A stretch of 64,000 nucleotides of DNA from DASTFY01 sp963829955. Lineage in GTDB: Bacteria > Actinomycetota > Acidimicrobiia > Acidimicrobiales > Ilumatobacteraceae. Positions 55,030 to 64,000 of the stretch are shown here, in pieces; the first letter of the stretch is position 1; each line of letters begins with the position of its first letter. Where the stretch lies: contig CAWHKS010000014.1 in NCBI GenBank assembly GCA_963829955.1, forward strand, positions 13,995 through 77,994. Direction: 5' to 3'. The position numbers were made by a program, and so were the translations under genes. Under the pieces are notes generated by a model. The model saw only the letters and a list, made by a program, of their open reading frames with translations. It searched no databases and was not told the origin of the DNA.

Positions 55030-56715
55030 TCAGGCGAGGTCGAGCGTCTCCTCGAGGTACTGCTCGCGGCACTTCGCCCGCTGCAGCTTGCCCGAGGAGG
55101 TCTTGGGCAGCGAGCCCGGCTTGACCAGCATCACGTCGCGGGGCGGGATGCCGCACACGTCGAGCGTGCGGTGGTGGATCTCCCGGCCCATGGCCGCCAC
55201 GTCGGAACCCTTCACCTCGGCCACGACCACGACGGACTCCTTGCCCTTGTAGCCCTCCATGCCGAAGGCGATGACGTTGCCCGGGCGCACCCCGTCGACC
55301 CGACCGCAGGCACGCTCGATGTCCTCCGGGAACACGTTCCGGCCGCCCACGATGATGACGTCCTTGATGCGCCCGCACAGGACCAGCTCGCCGTCGAGCA
55401 GGTAGCCCAGATCGCCCGTGCGCAGCCAGTCGTCCGAGAAGAGCGCGGCGGTCGCCTCCGGGCGCTTGTAGTAGCCGGGCGTGACGGACGTGCCCCGGAT
55501 GAGCAACTCGCCCACGTAGCGCTCGGGGAGGTCGTCACCCGACTCCGGCTCGACGATGCGGAACTCGAGGCCGGGGACGGGATGGCCGAGCAGCGGAAGG
55601 CGGCGGGCGATCAGCGCCTCGTCGTCCGGGTCGACGATGTCCACCTGCTTGGCGATGCGATCCCGCTCCAGCACCTCGCGGTCGACGACGTCGCACACCA
55701 GGCCCCTCATCGGTGGGGGGAAGGCGCCGGCGATGGCCACCTCGGCCATGCCGAAGGCGGGGAACACCGCGCCGGGCCGGAACCCGAACGGCTCGGCCGC
55801 CGTCACGAACGCCTCCACGGCCGCCGGATCGACCGGCTCGGCGCCGCTGAGCGCGATGCGCATCGGCGACAGGTCGAGGCTGGAGAGCCGCCGCAACGCC
55901 CGCGTCGCCAGCACCCACGAGAAGTTCGGGCCGGCGGTGACCGTGCCCCGGTAGCGGGACAGCCACTCCATCCAGTGGCCCGGGTGGGCGAGGAAGTCCT
56001 GCGGGGCGGCCTGCACGAGGTCGATCCCGTAGAGCATCGGGATGCCGAGCAGGCCGACGAGACCCATGTCGTGGTAGAGGGGTAGCCAGGAGACGATGAC
56101 GTCGTCCGCTTCGAGACCGACAGCCTCGATGCAAGCGTCGATGTTGGCGCCGAGCACCCGGTCGGGGATCATCACGCCCTTGGGCTCGGACGTCGATCCG
56201 CTCGTGTACTGCAGGATGACCAACCGCTCGGGGTCGTCGGGCGGGCGGACCAGCGCATCGGACCCGGGGTTGCCCGGACCGGGCAGCACCGACGCCAGCG
56301 GGATGGTGGGCGGGTCACCCGGTGCCGCCTCGTAGAACGGCGCCAGCAGGTCGTCGATCAGGACCAGCTTGGCGTCGCCGTGACGGATGCGGCCCCTGGT
56401 CGACTCGATGAACGCCTCGAGCGAGCCCATGCGCATCGGCAGCGGCAGCACCATCGACGCCGCCCCGGCCAGCCAGCAGCCCTGGATGGCGGTGACGAGA
56501 GCGCGGCTCGTGGGACCGAGGATGGCGACGTGATCACCGGGCTCGATGCCCCTGGCCTGGAGGGCCGCCCCGAGCGCTCGGGCCTCGTCGTGCAGCTGGG
56601 CCCATGAAACGAGATCACCGTCGTCGCCCGGCACCGAGGCGCCGACGAAGCGGATGCCGCTCGACGTCGCCGCCGCGCGCTCCAGCCGGGTGACGATGGG
56701 CGTGGCTGAGGACAT
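55030..56715 (-). CDS. Fatty acyl-AMP ligase / acyl-CoA synthetase-like
   Basis: 561 residues from ATG 56715. ANL-superfamily adenylating enzyme: phosphate loop LQYTSGSTSEPKG near residue 168, SWLPLYHDMGLVG typical of FadD-type fatty acyl-AMP ligases, FGMAEVAIA, WLRTGDLGYLLDGELVLCGR, and the C-terminal KTSSGKLQRAKCR lysine. The pattern is that of mycobacterial FadD32-like proteins, which activate long-chain fatty acids for polyketide or lipid assembly. No polyketide synthase is in the window. Confidence 0.87.
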   Translation of the reverse strand: MSSATPIVTRLERAAATSSGIRFVGASVPGDDGDLVSWAQLHDEARALGAALQARGIEPGDHVAILGPTSRALVTAIQGCWLAGAASMVLPLPMRMGSLEAFIESTRGRIRHGDAKLVLIDDLLAPFYEAAPGDPPTIPLASVLPGPGNPGSDALVRPPDDPERLVILQYTSGSTSEPKGVMIPDRVLGANIDACIEAVGLEADDVIVSWLPLYHDMGLVGLLGIPMLYGIDLVQAAPQDFLAHPGHWMEWLSRYRGTVTAGPNFSWVLATRALRRLSSLDLSPMRIALSGAEPVDPAAVEAFVTAAEPFGFRPGAVFPAFGMAEVAIAGAFPPPMRGLVCDVVDREVLERDRIAKQVDIVDPDDEALIARRLPLLGHPVPGLEFRIVEPESGDDLPERYVGELLIRGTSVTPGYYKRPEATAALFSDDWLRTGDLGYLLDGELVLCGRIKDVIIVGGRNVFPEDIERACGRVDGVRPGNVIAFGMEGYKGKESVVVVAEVKGSDVAAMGREIHHRTLDVCGIPPRDVMLVKPGSLPKTSSGKLQRAKCREQYLEETLDLA

Positions 56716-56819
56716 GTGGTGAACGAACCCCCTGGGACCGGTGAGGCCCACGCTATCGCCCGCATCCACGCAGGAAGGGACCCTCTGGGCGCGCCCGCCG
56801 CCTCATAGAGTGGTCTCCC

Positions 56820-59729
56820 ATGGCCAGGACCGACGACCAGCTGTCGACCGAAGCGTCGACCGCCCCGGTGACGCGCGTCGACCAGGCCCCGACCCACCGT
56901 TACGACGCCGAGCTGGCCGCGGAGATCGAGGTCCGCTGGCAGGACCGGTGGGACGCCGAGCTCACCTTCGAGGCGCCGAACCCCGCCGGGCCGCTGGCCG
57001 ATCCCGAGCGGGTGGGCGGCCGGCCCAAGCTGTTCATCCTCGACATGTTCCCGTACCCCTCGGGCGCCGGCCTCCACGTCGGGCACCCACTGGGCTACAT
57101 CGGGACGGACGTCTACGGCCGCTACTGGCGCATGAGAGGGTCCAACGTCCTCCACGCCCTGGGCTACGACGCGTTCGGTCTTCCGGCCGAGCAGTACGCC
57201 ATCGACACCGGCACCCACCCCCAGGTGCGCACCGAGGAGAACGTCGCCACCTTCCGCCGCCAGCTGCGCCGCCTGGGCCTGGCCCACGATGCCCGCCGGT
57301 CCGTGTCCACGACGGACGAGAGCTACTACCGCTGGACGCAGTGGATCTTCCTCAAGATCTTCGAGTCCTGGTACGACCCCGCGCAGGACCGGGCCCGGCC
57401 CATCGAGGAGCTGCGGGCCGACCTGGAGTCCGGCGCGCGCCCCACGCCCGATGACCGCCCGTGGGCGGAGCTGAGCCCGATCGAGCAGCGCGTCGTGATC
57501 GACGACCACCGCCTGGCCTACGTCTCGGAGGCGCCGGTCAACTGGTGCCCGGGCCTGGGGACGGTCCTCGCCAACGAGGAGGTCACCGCCGATGGCCGCA
57601 GCGACCGCGGCAACTACCCCGTGTTCCGCCGCAACATGCGCCAGTGGAAGATGCGGATCACGGCCTACGCGGACCGCCTGATCGACGACCTCGACGTCCT
57701 GGACTGGCCCGATTCCATCAAGACCATGCAGCGCAACTGGATCGGCCGGTCCGAAGGCGCCACCCTCTCGTTCACCTCTGGCGCCGGCCCCATCGAGGTG
57801 TTCACGACGCGGCCGGACACGCTCTTTGGGGCCACGTTCATGGTCCTGGCACCCGAGCACCCGATGGTCGACGCCCTGACGGCGTCGGCCTGGCCCGAGT
57901 ACACCCGGCCGCTGTGGACCGGCACCCATGCCACCCCGGCCGAAGCCGTCGCCGCTTACCGAGCCTCGGCAGCCGCCAAGTCGGACCTGGCGCGCCAGGT
58001 CGAGGATCGTGAGAAGACCGGCGTCTTCACCGGCTCCTTCGCCGTGAACCCCGCCACCGGCGACCTCATCCCGATCTTCATCGCCGACTACGTCCTGATG
58101 GGCTACGGCACCGGGGCCATCATGGCCGTCCCCGGTCAGGACGACCGGGACTGGGAGTACGCCGAGCGCTTCGGTCTGCGCATCGTGCGCACGGTGGAGC
58201 CACCGGCGGACTGGGACGGCCCTGAAAATGGTGGCGGGGCCTTCCTGGGCGACGGGCCGGCCATCAACAGCGCCAACGACAGCTTGGACCTGAACGGTAT
58301 GGGAGTGGCCGACGCCAAGGCCGCGACGATCGCCTGGCTGGAGGCCAACGGCCACGGACGGGCCACCACGACCTACCGCCTGCACGACTGGCTGTTCAGC
58401 CGCCAGCGCTACTGGGGCGAGCCCTTCCCCATCGTCTACGACGACACCGGCCTGCCCATCGGACTGCCGGAGTCGATGCTGCCCGTCACGCTGCCTCCGC
58501 TCGATGACTACCGCCCGCGCACGCTCGACCCCGACGACGCCGCCTCCGAGCCTGAGCTCCCGCTGTCCCGCGTGGACTGGTGGGCCACCGTCGAGCTCGA
58601 CCTCGGCGACGGGCCCAAGCGCTACCAGCGCGAGCTCAACGTCATGCCGCAGTGGGCCGGCTCGTGCTGGTACGAGCTGCGCTACCTGGACCCGACGAAC
58701 GAGAAGCGTCTCGTCGACCCCGAAGTGGAGCGCTACTGGATGGGCCCGCAGGCGCCCGGCGATCCGGGCGGCGTCGACCTCTACGTGGGTGGCGTCGAGC
58801 ACGCCGTGCTCCACCTGCTCTACTCCCGCTTCTGGCACAAGGTGCTGTACGACCTGGGTGAGGTCTCGTCGTTCGAGCCCTACCGGCGGCTGTTCAACCA
58901 GGGCTACATCCTGGCCGCGGCCTACAAGGACGCCCGGGAGATCTACGTCGACGCCCACGCCGTCACGGAGGAGGACGACGGCACCTTCACCTACGACGGC
59001 CAGGCCGTCGTGCGTGAGTGGGGGAAGATGGGCAAGAGCCTCAAGAACGCCGTCGGCCCGGACGACATCTACGCCGAGTACGGCGCCGATACCCTGCGTC
59101 TGTACGAGATGTCGATGGGCCCGTTCGACACCTCACGCCCGTGGAGCACCCGGGACATCGTGGGTTACTACCGCTTCCTGCAGCGGCTCTGGCGCAACCT
59201 GATCGACGAGATGACCGGAGCCAGCCGCGTCGTCGACGACGGCGCCGGCGCCACGACCGACGACGAAACCCGGCGGCTCCTTCACCGCACCATCGAGGCC
59301 GTCGCCGCCGACTACGAGGGCCTGCGCTTCAACACCGCCGTCGCCAAGCTCATCGAGCTGAACAACCACCTGACCCGCACCACCGCGAACGGCGTCCCTC
59401 GGGAGGTCGCCGAGCCGCTGGTGCTGATGATGGCTCCCATCACCCCCCACGTGGCCGAGGAGCTGTGGGCCCGCATGGGCCACGCCGCGTCGCTCGCCTA
59501 CGAGCCGTTCCCGGTCGCCGACCCCGCGCTGCTGGTCGAGGACAGCGTGGAGTACCCGGTGCAGGTCAACGGCCGCGTGCGGGGCCGGGTGACCGTGGCA
59601 GCCACTGCGGACGACGCCACCGTCGAGGCTGCCGCCCTGGGCGATGCCAAGGTGGCGGCGGCCCTGTCAGGGCGCGCGCCGAAGAAGGTGATCGTCGTCC
59701 CGGGTCGCCTCGTCAACATCGTGGTCTGA
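56820..59729 (+). CDS. leuS: Leucyl-tRNA synthetase
   Basis: Charges tRNA-Leu. 969 residues, as in actinobacteria. Class I HIGH motif as HVGHP in YPSGAGLHVGHP near residue 83, the CP1 editing domain with TTRPDTLFGATF, and KMSKS as KMGKSLKNA near 736. Anticodon-binding and C-terminal domains follow, ending in KKVIVVPGRLVNIVV. Starts 104 bases after the divergent acyl-AMP ligase start. Confidence 0.97.
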   Translation: MARTDDQLSTEASTAPVTRVDQAPTHRYDAELAAEIEVRWQDRWDAELTFEAPNPAGPLADPERVGGRPKLFILDMFPYPSGAGLHVGHPLGYIGTDVYGRYWRMRGSNVLHALGYDAFGLPAEQYAIDTGTHPQVRTEENVATFRRQLRRLGLAHDARRSVSTTDESYYRWTQWIFLKIFESWYDPAQDRARPIEELRADLESGARPTPDDRPWAELSPIEQRVVIDDHRLAYVSEAPVNWCPGLGTVLANEEVTADGRSDRGNYPVFRRNMRQWKMRITAYADRLIDDLDVLDWPDSIKTMQRNWIGRSEGATLSFTSGAGPIEVFTTRPDTLFGATFMVLAPEHPMVDALTASAWPEYTRPLWTGTHATPAEAVAAYRASAAAKSDLARQVEDREKTGVFTGSFAVNPATGDLIPIFIADYVLMGYGTGAIMAVPGQDDRDWEYAERFGLRIVRTVEPPADWDGPENGGGAFLGDGPAINSANDSLDLNGMGVADAKAATIAWLEANGHGRATTTYRLHDWLFSRQRYWGEPFPIVYDDTGLPIGLPESMLPVTLPPLDDYRPRTLDPDDAASEPELPLSRVDWWATVELDLGDGPKRYQRELNVMPQWAGSCWYELRYLDPTNEKRLVDPEVERYWMGPQAPGDPGGVDLYVGGVEHAVLHLLYSRFWHKVLYDLGEVSSFEPYRRLFNQGYILAAAYKDAREIYVDAHAVTEEDDGTFTYDGQAVVREWGKMGKSLKNAVGPDDIYAEYGADTLRLYEMSMGPFDTSRPWSTRDIVGYYRFLQRLWRNLIDEMTGASRVVDDGAGATTDDETRRLLHRTIEAVAADYEGLRFNTAVAKLIELNNHLTRTTANGVPREVAEPLVLMMAPITPHVAEELWARMGHAASLAYEPFPVADPALLVEDSVEYPVQVNGRVRGRVTVAATADDATVEAAALGDAKVAAALSGRAPKKVIVVPGRLVNIVV

Positions 59730-59804
59730 TCCGTCGCCGCCCGGCCGAGGGTGGGCTAGAACCTCGTCCGTGCGGCACGTGGCCACCAACCGAACAGGTC
59801 GCTG

Positions 59805-60886
59805 ATGCGCCGGCCGCGTCACCTCGCGTTCGGCCTCTCGATCCTCGCCGGCATCATCGTCGTCGGCACCATCGGCTACGTCGTCCTCGGCTTCAGCCTC
59901 CTGGACGCCGCCTACCAGACGGTCACCACGATCACCACGGTCGGGTTCCGCGAGGTCGAGCCGCTCGACGGCGCCGGCAAGGTCTTCACGATGGTGCTGA
60001 TCCTGGCCGGGGTCGGCACCGCGCTGTACACGCTGACGGTGGTGCTCGAACTGCTGGTCGAGGGACACTTCGGCCAGGCCATGGGGAGGCGAAGGATGGA
60101 CAAGCAGATCGCCGCCCTGCGGGGCCACGTCATCGTGTGCGGGTGGGGCCGGGTGGGCCGAGCCATCGCCCGTGAACTGGCGACGGCGGGCACACCACAC
60201 GTCGTCATCGACAACGACGCCGACCGGGTGGCCACCATCGACGACCACCCGTTCGTCCTCGGTGACGCCTCGGACGACGCCGTGCTCCAACAGGCCGGGA
60301 TCGAGCGCGCCACGGCCCTCATCGCCGCCGTGTCCACCGACGCCGCCAACCTGTTCATCACGCTGTCGGGCCGGTCGCTGCGACCGGAGCTGTTCATCGT
60401 CTCGCGGCTCGGGAGGAGTCGAGCGTGGCCAAGCTGGAGCGTGCCGGAGCGGACCGGGTGGTCAACCCCCAGGAGATCGGCGGTGCCCGCATCGCGGCCT
60501 TCGTGCTGCGGCCGCACGTGACCGAGTTCCTGGACGTCGTGATGCACGAGCGGGAGATCGAGCTCCGCCTCGAGGAGCTGCTCGTTGTGCCCGAGTCACC
60601 ATTGGCCGGCATCACTCTGGGAGACGCCGACCTGCCTGAGCGCACGGGCGCCCTGGTCCTTGCGCTGCGCGACGCCGACAAGGGCTTCATCACCAACCCG
60701 ACCGCCGGCACCATGATCGAACCCGGCCAGATCCTCATCGCCATCGGCACGCCCCCGCAGCTGCGGGCTCTGGCGGACGTGGCGCACCCACGGGCCGAGC
60801 GGTCGGACCGGTCGGCCCAGTCCGACTCCGCGCCGCGTGAGCCGGCGATCCAGACTCCACTGCCCGAACGAACGGAACTTCGATGA
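59805..60886 (+). CDS. K+ channel with RCK (TrkA) domains, one frameshift
   Basis: Two membrane helices around a pore loop (TTITTVGFRE, residues 41-50), then RCK/TrkA-N: VIVCGWGRVGRAIARELA with VVIDNDADRV. The frame breaks near 60411-60414 (after IVSRL); continuation VAKLERAGADRVVNPQEIGGARIAAF and a TrkA-C domain (LPERTGALVLALRDA) run to 60886 in the next frame. One base is missing. The filter has Arg49 in place of the Gly of the GYG/GFG signature. Repaired length ~360 residues. ATG of the next gene overlaps the stop. Confidence 0.8.
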
Positions 60887-62516
60887 CCGACACCTTCACC
60901 GCGCCCGGCCCCGGCCGGTGGGCGATCGACCGTTCCCACTTCGCCGGTGGGACCACCCCGATCTGCGAATGGCTCATGGAGCAGTCCATGGAGCCAGGGA
61001 TGCGGCGGGTGTTCGCCGAACTGGGTGTGCCGGCCGACGCGCTGCGGGCGCGCTTCGTGAACGGCTTCATGTACACCCGGCTGCGTCCCCTGGTGCGACC
61101 GGACAACCCGCCGTCCAAGCCACCACCGGACTTCGTGCTGCGCGTGGCGTCGCGCGTGTCCACCCCGAGTTCCGGCGCCGGGCGAAGACGGCGACGACCG
61201 TGCTGCACGATCGCCCTTGGGTGGACGTCGCTCAGCAGTGGACCTCGGAGATCAAGCCCGGGCTGGAGGCGGCCAACGCGCGCTTCCAGGACGTCGACGT
61301 GGCCGCACTCGACGACGAGGAGTTGGGGCGCCACGTGGCCGACCTCCTGGCCCACTGCCGCACCAACGCGGAGCTGCACTTCTGGCTCCACGGCCACGAT
61401 CTCGGGCCTCTCGCCCGCTACCTCTACTGCTGCCAGGGCTGGGGCATCTCGGCGGATGACGCCCTGCCGGCGCTGGCCGGTGCCTCGCCCTCGACGTCCG
61501 AGCCGCTGCGCCAGCTTGCGCTCCTGCGGCAGATGGTCAGCGCCGGCGGTGCGACGCCGGCCTCGCTCGACGACGTCCGCAACGCGTCGCCGGAGGCGGC
61601 TGCCGCGCTCGACGCCTACCTGGCGCGCCGTGGCCAGGTCATCGTCACCCGCTACGACCTCGACGGGCTCACACTGTCGGAGCTGCCCGGCGTAGTCCTG
61701 GTGAGCATCCTCGACGCCTCGGAACCAGTCGAGGTCGACGCCGCTCCGGTGGCCGCAGCCCTGCGGGAGCGGGTGCCCGCCGAGGACCGGCCCACGTTCG
61801 ACACCGTCATGGGAGACGCCCGGGCCGTGATGGACATGAGGGATGACAACGGCCCGCTCACGTACGAGTGGCCGGCCGGGCTGCTGCGCCGCGCCCTGCT
61901 CGAGGTCGGACGCCGGCTCGTCGCCCAGGGCCGGGCCGAGCACCCCGAGCAGGCCTTGGAGCTGACGCCGGCCGAAGCGCCAGCGGTGCTCACGGCGTCG
62001 ACGCCCGACCGCGCCGAGCTGGCGCGCCGGGCCACCGAGCGTGCCGCCAGGGCGCAGGTGACCCCACCGGACGTGCTCGGCCCGGAGGAGCCGGCGCCCC
62101 CGATCGACGTGCTGCCGTCGTCGCTGGCGCAGATGGTGTCGATGGTCCAGGTCGCGCTGGCCCAGATGGGAATGATCGGTGACCGCCAGGTCGACCCGCT
62201 CCAGGGCGCGGGCGTGGGAACGGAGTCCTACGAAGGACGGGTGCGCGTCGCGTCGTCGCCGGAGGAGGCGATCGACACGATGGAACCGGGCGACGTGCTC
62301 GTCGTGCGGGCCACGTCGCCGGCGTTCAACGCCGTCCTCGCCATCGCCGGCGCGGTCGTCACTGCCGAGGGCGGCCCGCTGTCCCATGCGGCCGTGCTGG
62401 CCCGCGAGCTCGGGATCCCGGCCGTGGTCGGCGCGCCGGGCGCGCTCGACCTCACCGACGGCGCGACGGTGGTCGTCGATCCGCAGCGGGGCGCGGTGCG
62501 CGTGCTGACCGCCTGA
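60883..62516 (+). CDS. PEP-utilising-enzyme-like protein, one frameshift
   Basis: ATG 60883 overlaps the channel stop (ATGA). N-terminus GRWAIDRSHFAGGTTPICEWLM; a missing base near 61150-61165 moves the coding to another frame (HPEFRRRAKTATTVLHDRPW), which runs to 62516. C-terminal phosphohistidine swivel domain: GGPLSHAAVLARELGIPAVVG with His as phosphate carrier, as in PEP synthase, PPDK and rifampin phosphotransferase. No ATP-grasp domain is obvious, so partners or a different reaction are possible. Repaired length ~544 residues. Confidence 0.7.
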
Positions 62517-62549
62517 CTCGGACGGGGGCCTTCCCATACGGTCGTTGCC

Positions 62550-63214
62550 ATGGCAACGATGTTGGAGATGGCCCGCGAAGTCATCCGCCACGATTTCTAC
62601 GACCCGCCCACCGTCGTCTCTGTCGGCTGGGCGGAGTCCCGGGGCCAGACCAACGCCGTGGGCATCTGAGGGCGCTCAGGCCTGACGGCACCCCGCTGCC
62701 GTGGCACGGCTCGCGCGACCGCGGCGTGTACCAGATCAACTCCTACTTCCACCCGACCGTCAGCGACGCGTGTGCGTTCAACCTGGCCTGCGCCACCAAG
62801 GAGACCCACCGGATCTCGTCGGCGGGGCGCAACATGCAGCCCTGGAACACCTTCCGGGTCGGCGCACACGTCCCGTTCATGGCCGAGGCGTCAAAGGCGT
62901 ACTTCCTGGCGGTGAAGGAGCGCCAGCACGCCGCGCTTCCCCGCCGTCCGGACTGGTGGAACCAGTGGATCGACCGCCCAGGTCTGCCCACGCTGCGTCT
63001 GCTCGACGGCCCGCGGTGGGAGACTGCGTACGCCCAGGAGGTCCTCCGCGTCTGCGCGAAGCAGCACGTGCAGACGACCGGCATGTTCGACACGCCGACG
63101 TGCGCGGCGGTCAAGAGCGTGCAGCGGTTCTTCGGTCAGAAGGCCGACGGCGTCATCGGTCCTCGAATGTGGGGGCTGATCCACTACCTCGCGAAGACGA
63201 AGACGAGGCCGTAG
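62550..63214 (+). CDS. Lysozyme-like transglycosylase + PG-binding protein, one frameshift
   Basis: Start ATG 62550: MATMLEMAREVIRHDF, then SVGWAESRGQTNAVG, the catalytic Glu segment of an SLT-type transglycosylase. A stop at 62667-62669 follows, but the next frame gives ALRPDGTPLPWHGSRDRGVYQIN, the expected continuation; one base is missing at ~62667-62671. YQINSYFHPTVSDACAFN and the C-terminal peptidoglycan-binding repeat (VKSVQRFFGQKADGVIGPRMW) complete it. Repaired length ~221 residues. No signal peptide is seen. Confidence 0.7.
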
Positions 63215-63243
63215 GCCAGCCGGCCGCCGCGCTCCTCGGCCGA

Positions 63244-63789
63244 CTACTTCCACGCCCACGACTGCAAGAACTCGTCGAGCTCGACGCGACCTGCGAGGTT
63301 GTCGACGAACCCGACAAGGCTGGCGAAGACGCACTCGGTGACGAGCTGGAGCAGATCGTGGTCGGACAGCCCGGCGTCCCGTGCCCGCTGAACGACGGTC
63401 TCATCGACGGCCCCTCGATCGAGGACAACCGCCCGGGCGAACGCGTACACCGCCGCCTGAACGGCGTCGCGGGGCTCGGAACCGCTTCGCATCGCCTCGA
63501 TCTCGCTTTCGTCGACCCCCAAGCGGCCAAGCACGGTCGAGTGGAACGCGACGCCGTAGGCGTTGTCGACCGCAACTCCGACGGCCACGCCGGCGATCTC
63601 GCGATGCACGGGGTTGAACGACGGGTCGCCCACCGCGCGACGAAGCCCGTCGAACCCGGCGAGGAGGGTCGGGCTGGTGGCGACCGTGGCGGCGAGGTTG
63701 GGGACAAAGCCCAGATCGGCGGCGATCCCGTCCAGGACGACTTGCGACGCCTGCGGCGCGGTCTCGTGCGTAAGGATCGGAAGTTCCAT
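63244..63789 (-). CDS. CMD/AhpD-family protein lacking the CxxC cysteines
   Basis: 181 residues from ATG 63789, with AGGAG seven bases upstream. Carboxymuconolactone decarboxylase/AhpD-like fold: LGFVPNLAATVATSPTLL, then NPVHREIAGVAVGVAVDNAYGVAFHSTVLGR (in parts). The active-site C-x-x-C is replaced by N76-A-Y-G79, while His83 remains. So thiol peroxidase activity is not expected. Divergent from the XRE gene, 117 bases away. Confidence 0.8.
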   Translation of the reverse strand: MELPILTHETAPQASQVVLDGIAADLGFVPNLAATVATSPTLLAGFDGLRRAVGDPSFNPVHREIAGVAVGVAVDNAYGVAFHSTVLGRLGVDESEIEAMRSGSEPRDAVQAAVYAFARAVVLDRGAVDETVVQRARDAGLSDHDLLQLVTECVFASLVGFVDNLAGRVELDEFLQSWAWK

Positions 63790-63906
63790 CGGGGGCTCCT
63801 CTCGTCGGCGAGCGATGGACGGGGACACCTTCCTCCACCGCTCGGCTGCGGACGATTCCCCACGAGGGAAGGGCTTTGCTGGCGGCGCGGCCCGTAGGGT
63901 CGGCTC

Positions 63907-64000
63907 ATGCCCGGGAGCACGGCGGCCGCGGCGGCCGCAACCGGCGTCACGTTCGGCGACTCGGTGCGCTACTGGCGCCGGGTGCGGGCGATGAGCCAGC
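63907..64000 (+). CDS. XRE/MmyB-like regulator, cut by window edge
   Basis: ATG 63907, 31 codons visible: MPGSTAAAAA then GVTFGDSVRYWRRVRAMSQ. The final YWRRVRAMSQ is the first helix of a helix-turn-helix in MmyB-like regulators. The 3' end is outside the window. It probably regulates its divergent neighbour, the CMD-family gene. Confidence 0.6.
   Translation, partial: MPGSTAAAAAATGVTFGDSVRYWRRVRAMSQ

Overview
The window reads as chromosomal DNA of a high-GC actinobacterium, most likely of the Acidimicrobiia type. Supporting signs are about 70-75 percent G+C in ordinary genes, many GTG starts and 4-base gene overlaps, a BldD-like regulator, an F420-type luciferase-like oxidoreductase, a PimB-like/ArsA/SRPBCC cluster resembling a mycobacterial neighbourhood, and the order lepA-phr-hrcA-dnaJ-rsmE-bldD-hemW. 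The lineage is inferred from gene content, not from a marker tree.

Layout. 1-6 kb: a GerMN-domain protein cut by the left edge, phosphofructokinase, glycerol kinase, an ACT protein, an aminotransferase and inorganic pyrophosphatase. 6-12 kb: a tight minus-strand operon (ROK glucokinase, small helical protein, ArsA ATPase, SRPBCC protein, membrane protein, GT4 glycosyltransferase, QueG), then a Cys-rich miniprotein and divergent queF. 12-23 kb: cell-envelope genes, including two paralogous flippase-like proteins with an embedded kinase-like domain, an OatA-like acyltransferase, an MFS transporter and type II NADH dehydrogenase. 24.4-29.3 kb: a visibly lower-GC stretch with a sulfotransferase, a GT39-like membrane glycosyltransferase, gene fragments and an integrase remnant, ending at tRNA-Val(GAC). 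29.5-38.7 kb: hemW, a bldD-like regulator, rsmE, dnaJ, hrcA, photolyase, an MFS gene and lepA. 38.7-47.7 kb: a secreted beta-propeller-like protein, rpsT, holA, a FolP2-like protein, comEC, comEA, a small metalloprotease-like protein and a thioredoxin-TPR protein. 47.7-56.7 kb: a phosphotransferase, a PAC2 protein, a methyltransferase, an Asp-box protein, an LLM oxidoreductase, an AbiEi/DUF559-type gene between two related palindromes, and an acyl-AMP ligase. 56.8-64 kb: leuS, a K+ channel-RCK protein, a PEP-utilising enzyme, a transglycosylase, a CMD-family protein and an XRE regulator cut by the right edge.

About ten single-base frameshifts are visible, one of them inside hemW, which is normally conserved. 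Most are better explained by leftover indel errors in a draft or long-read assembly than by real gene loss. The integrase is different: it has also lost its catalytic half and carries an internal deletion, so it is a true remnant. The most interesting items are the AbiEi/DUF559 gene with its two palindromes, the kinase/pseudokinase flippase pair, the BldD-like regulator with a complete cyclic-di-GMP signature, and the decayed tRNA-Val island.
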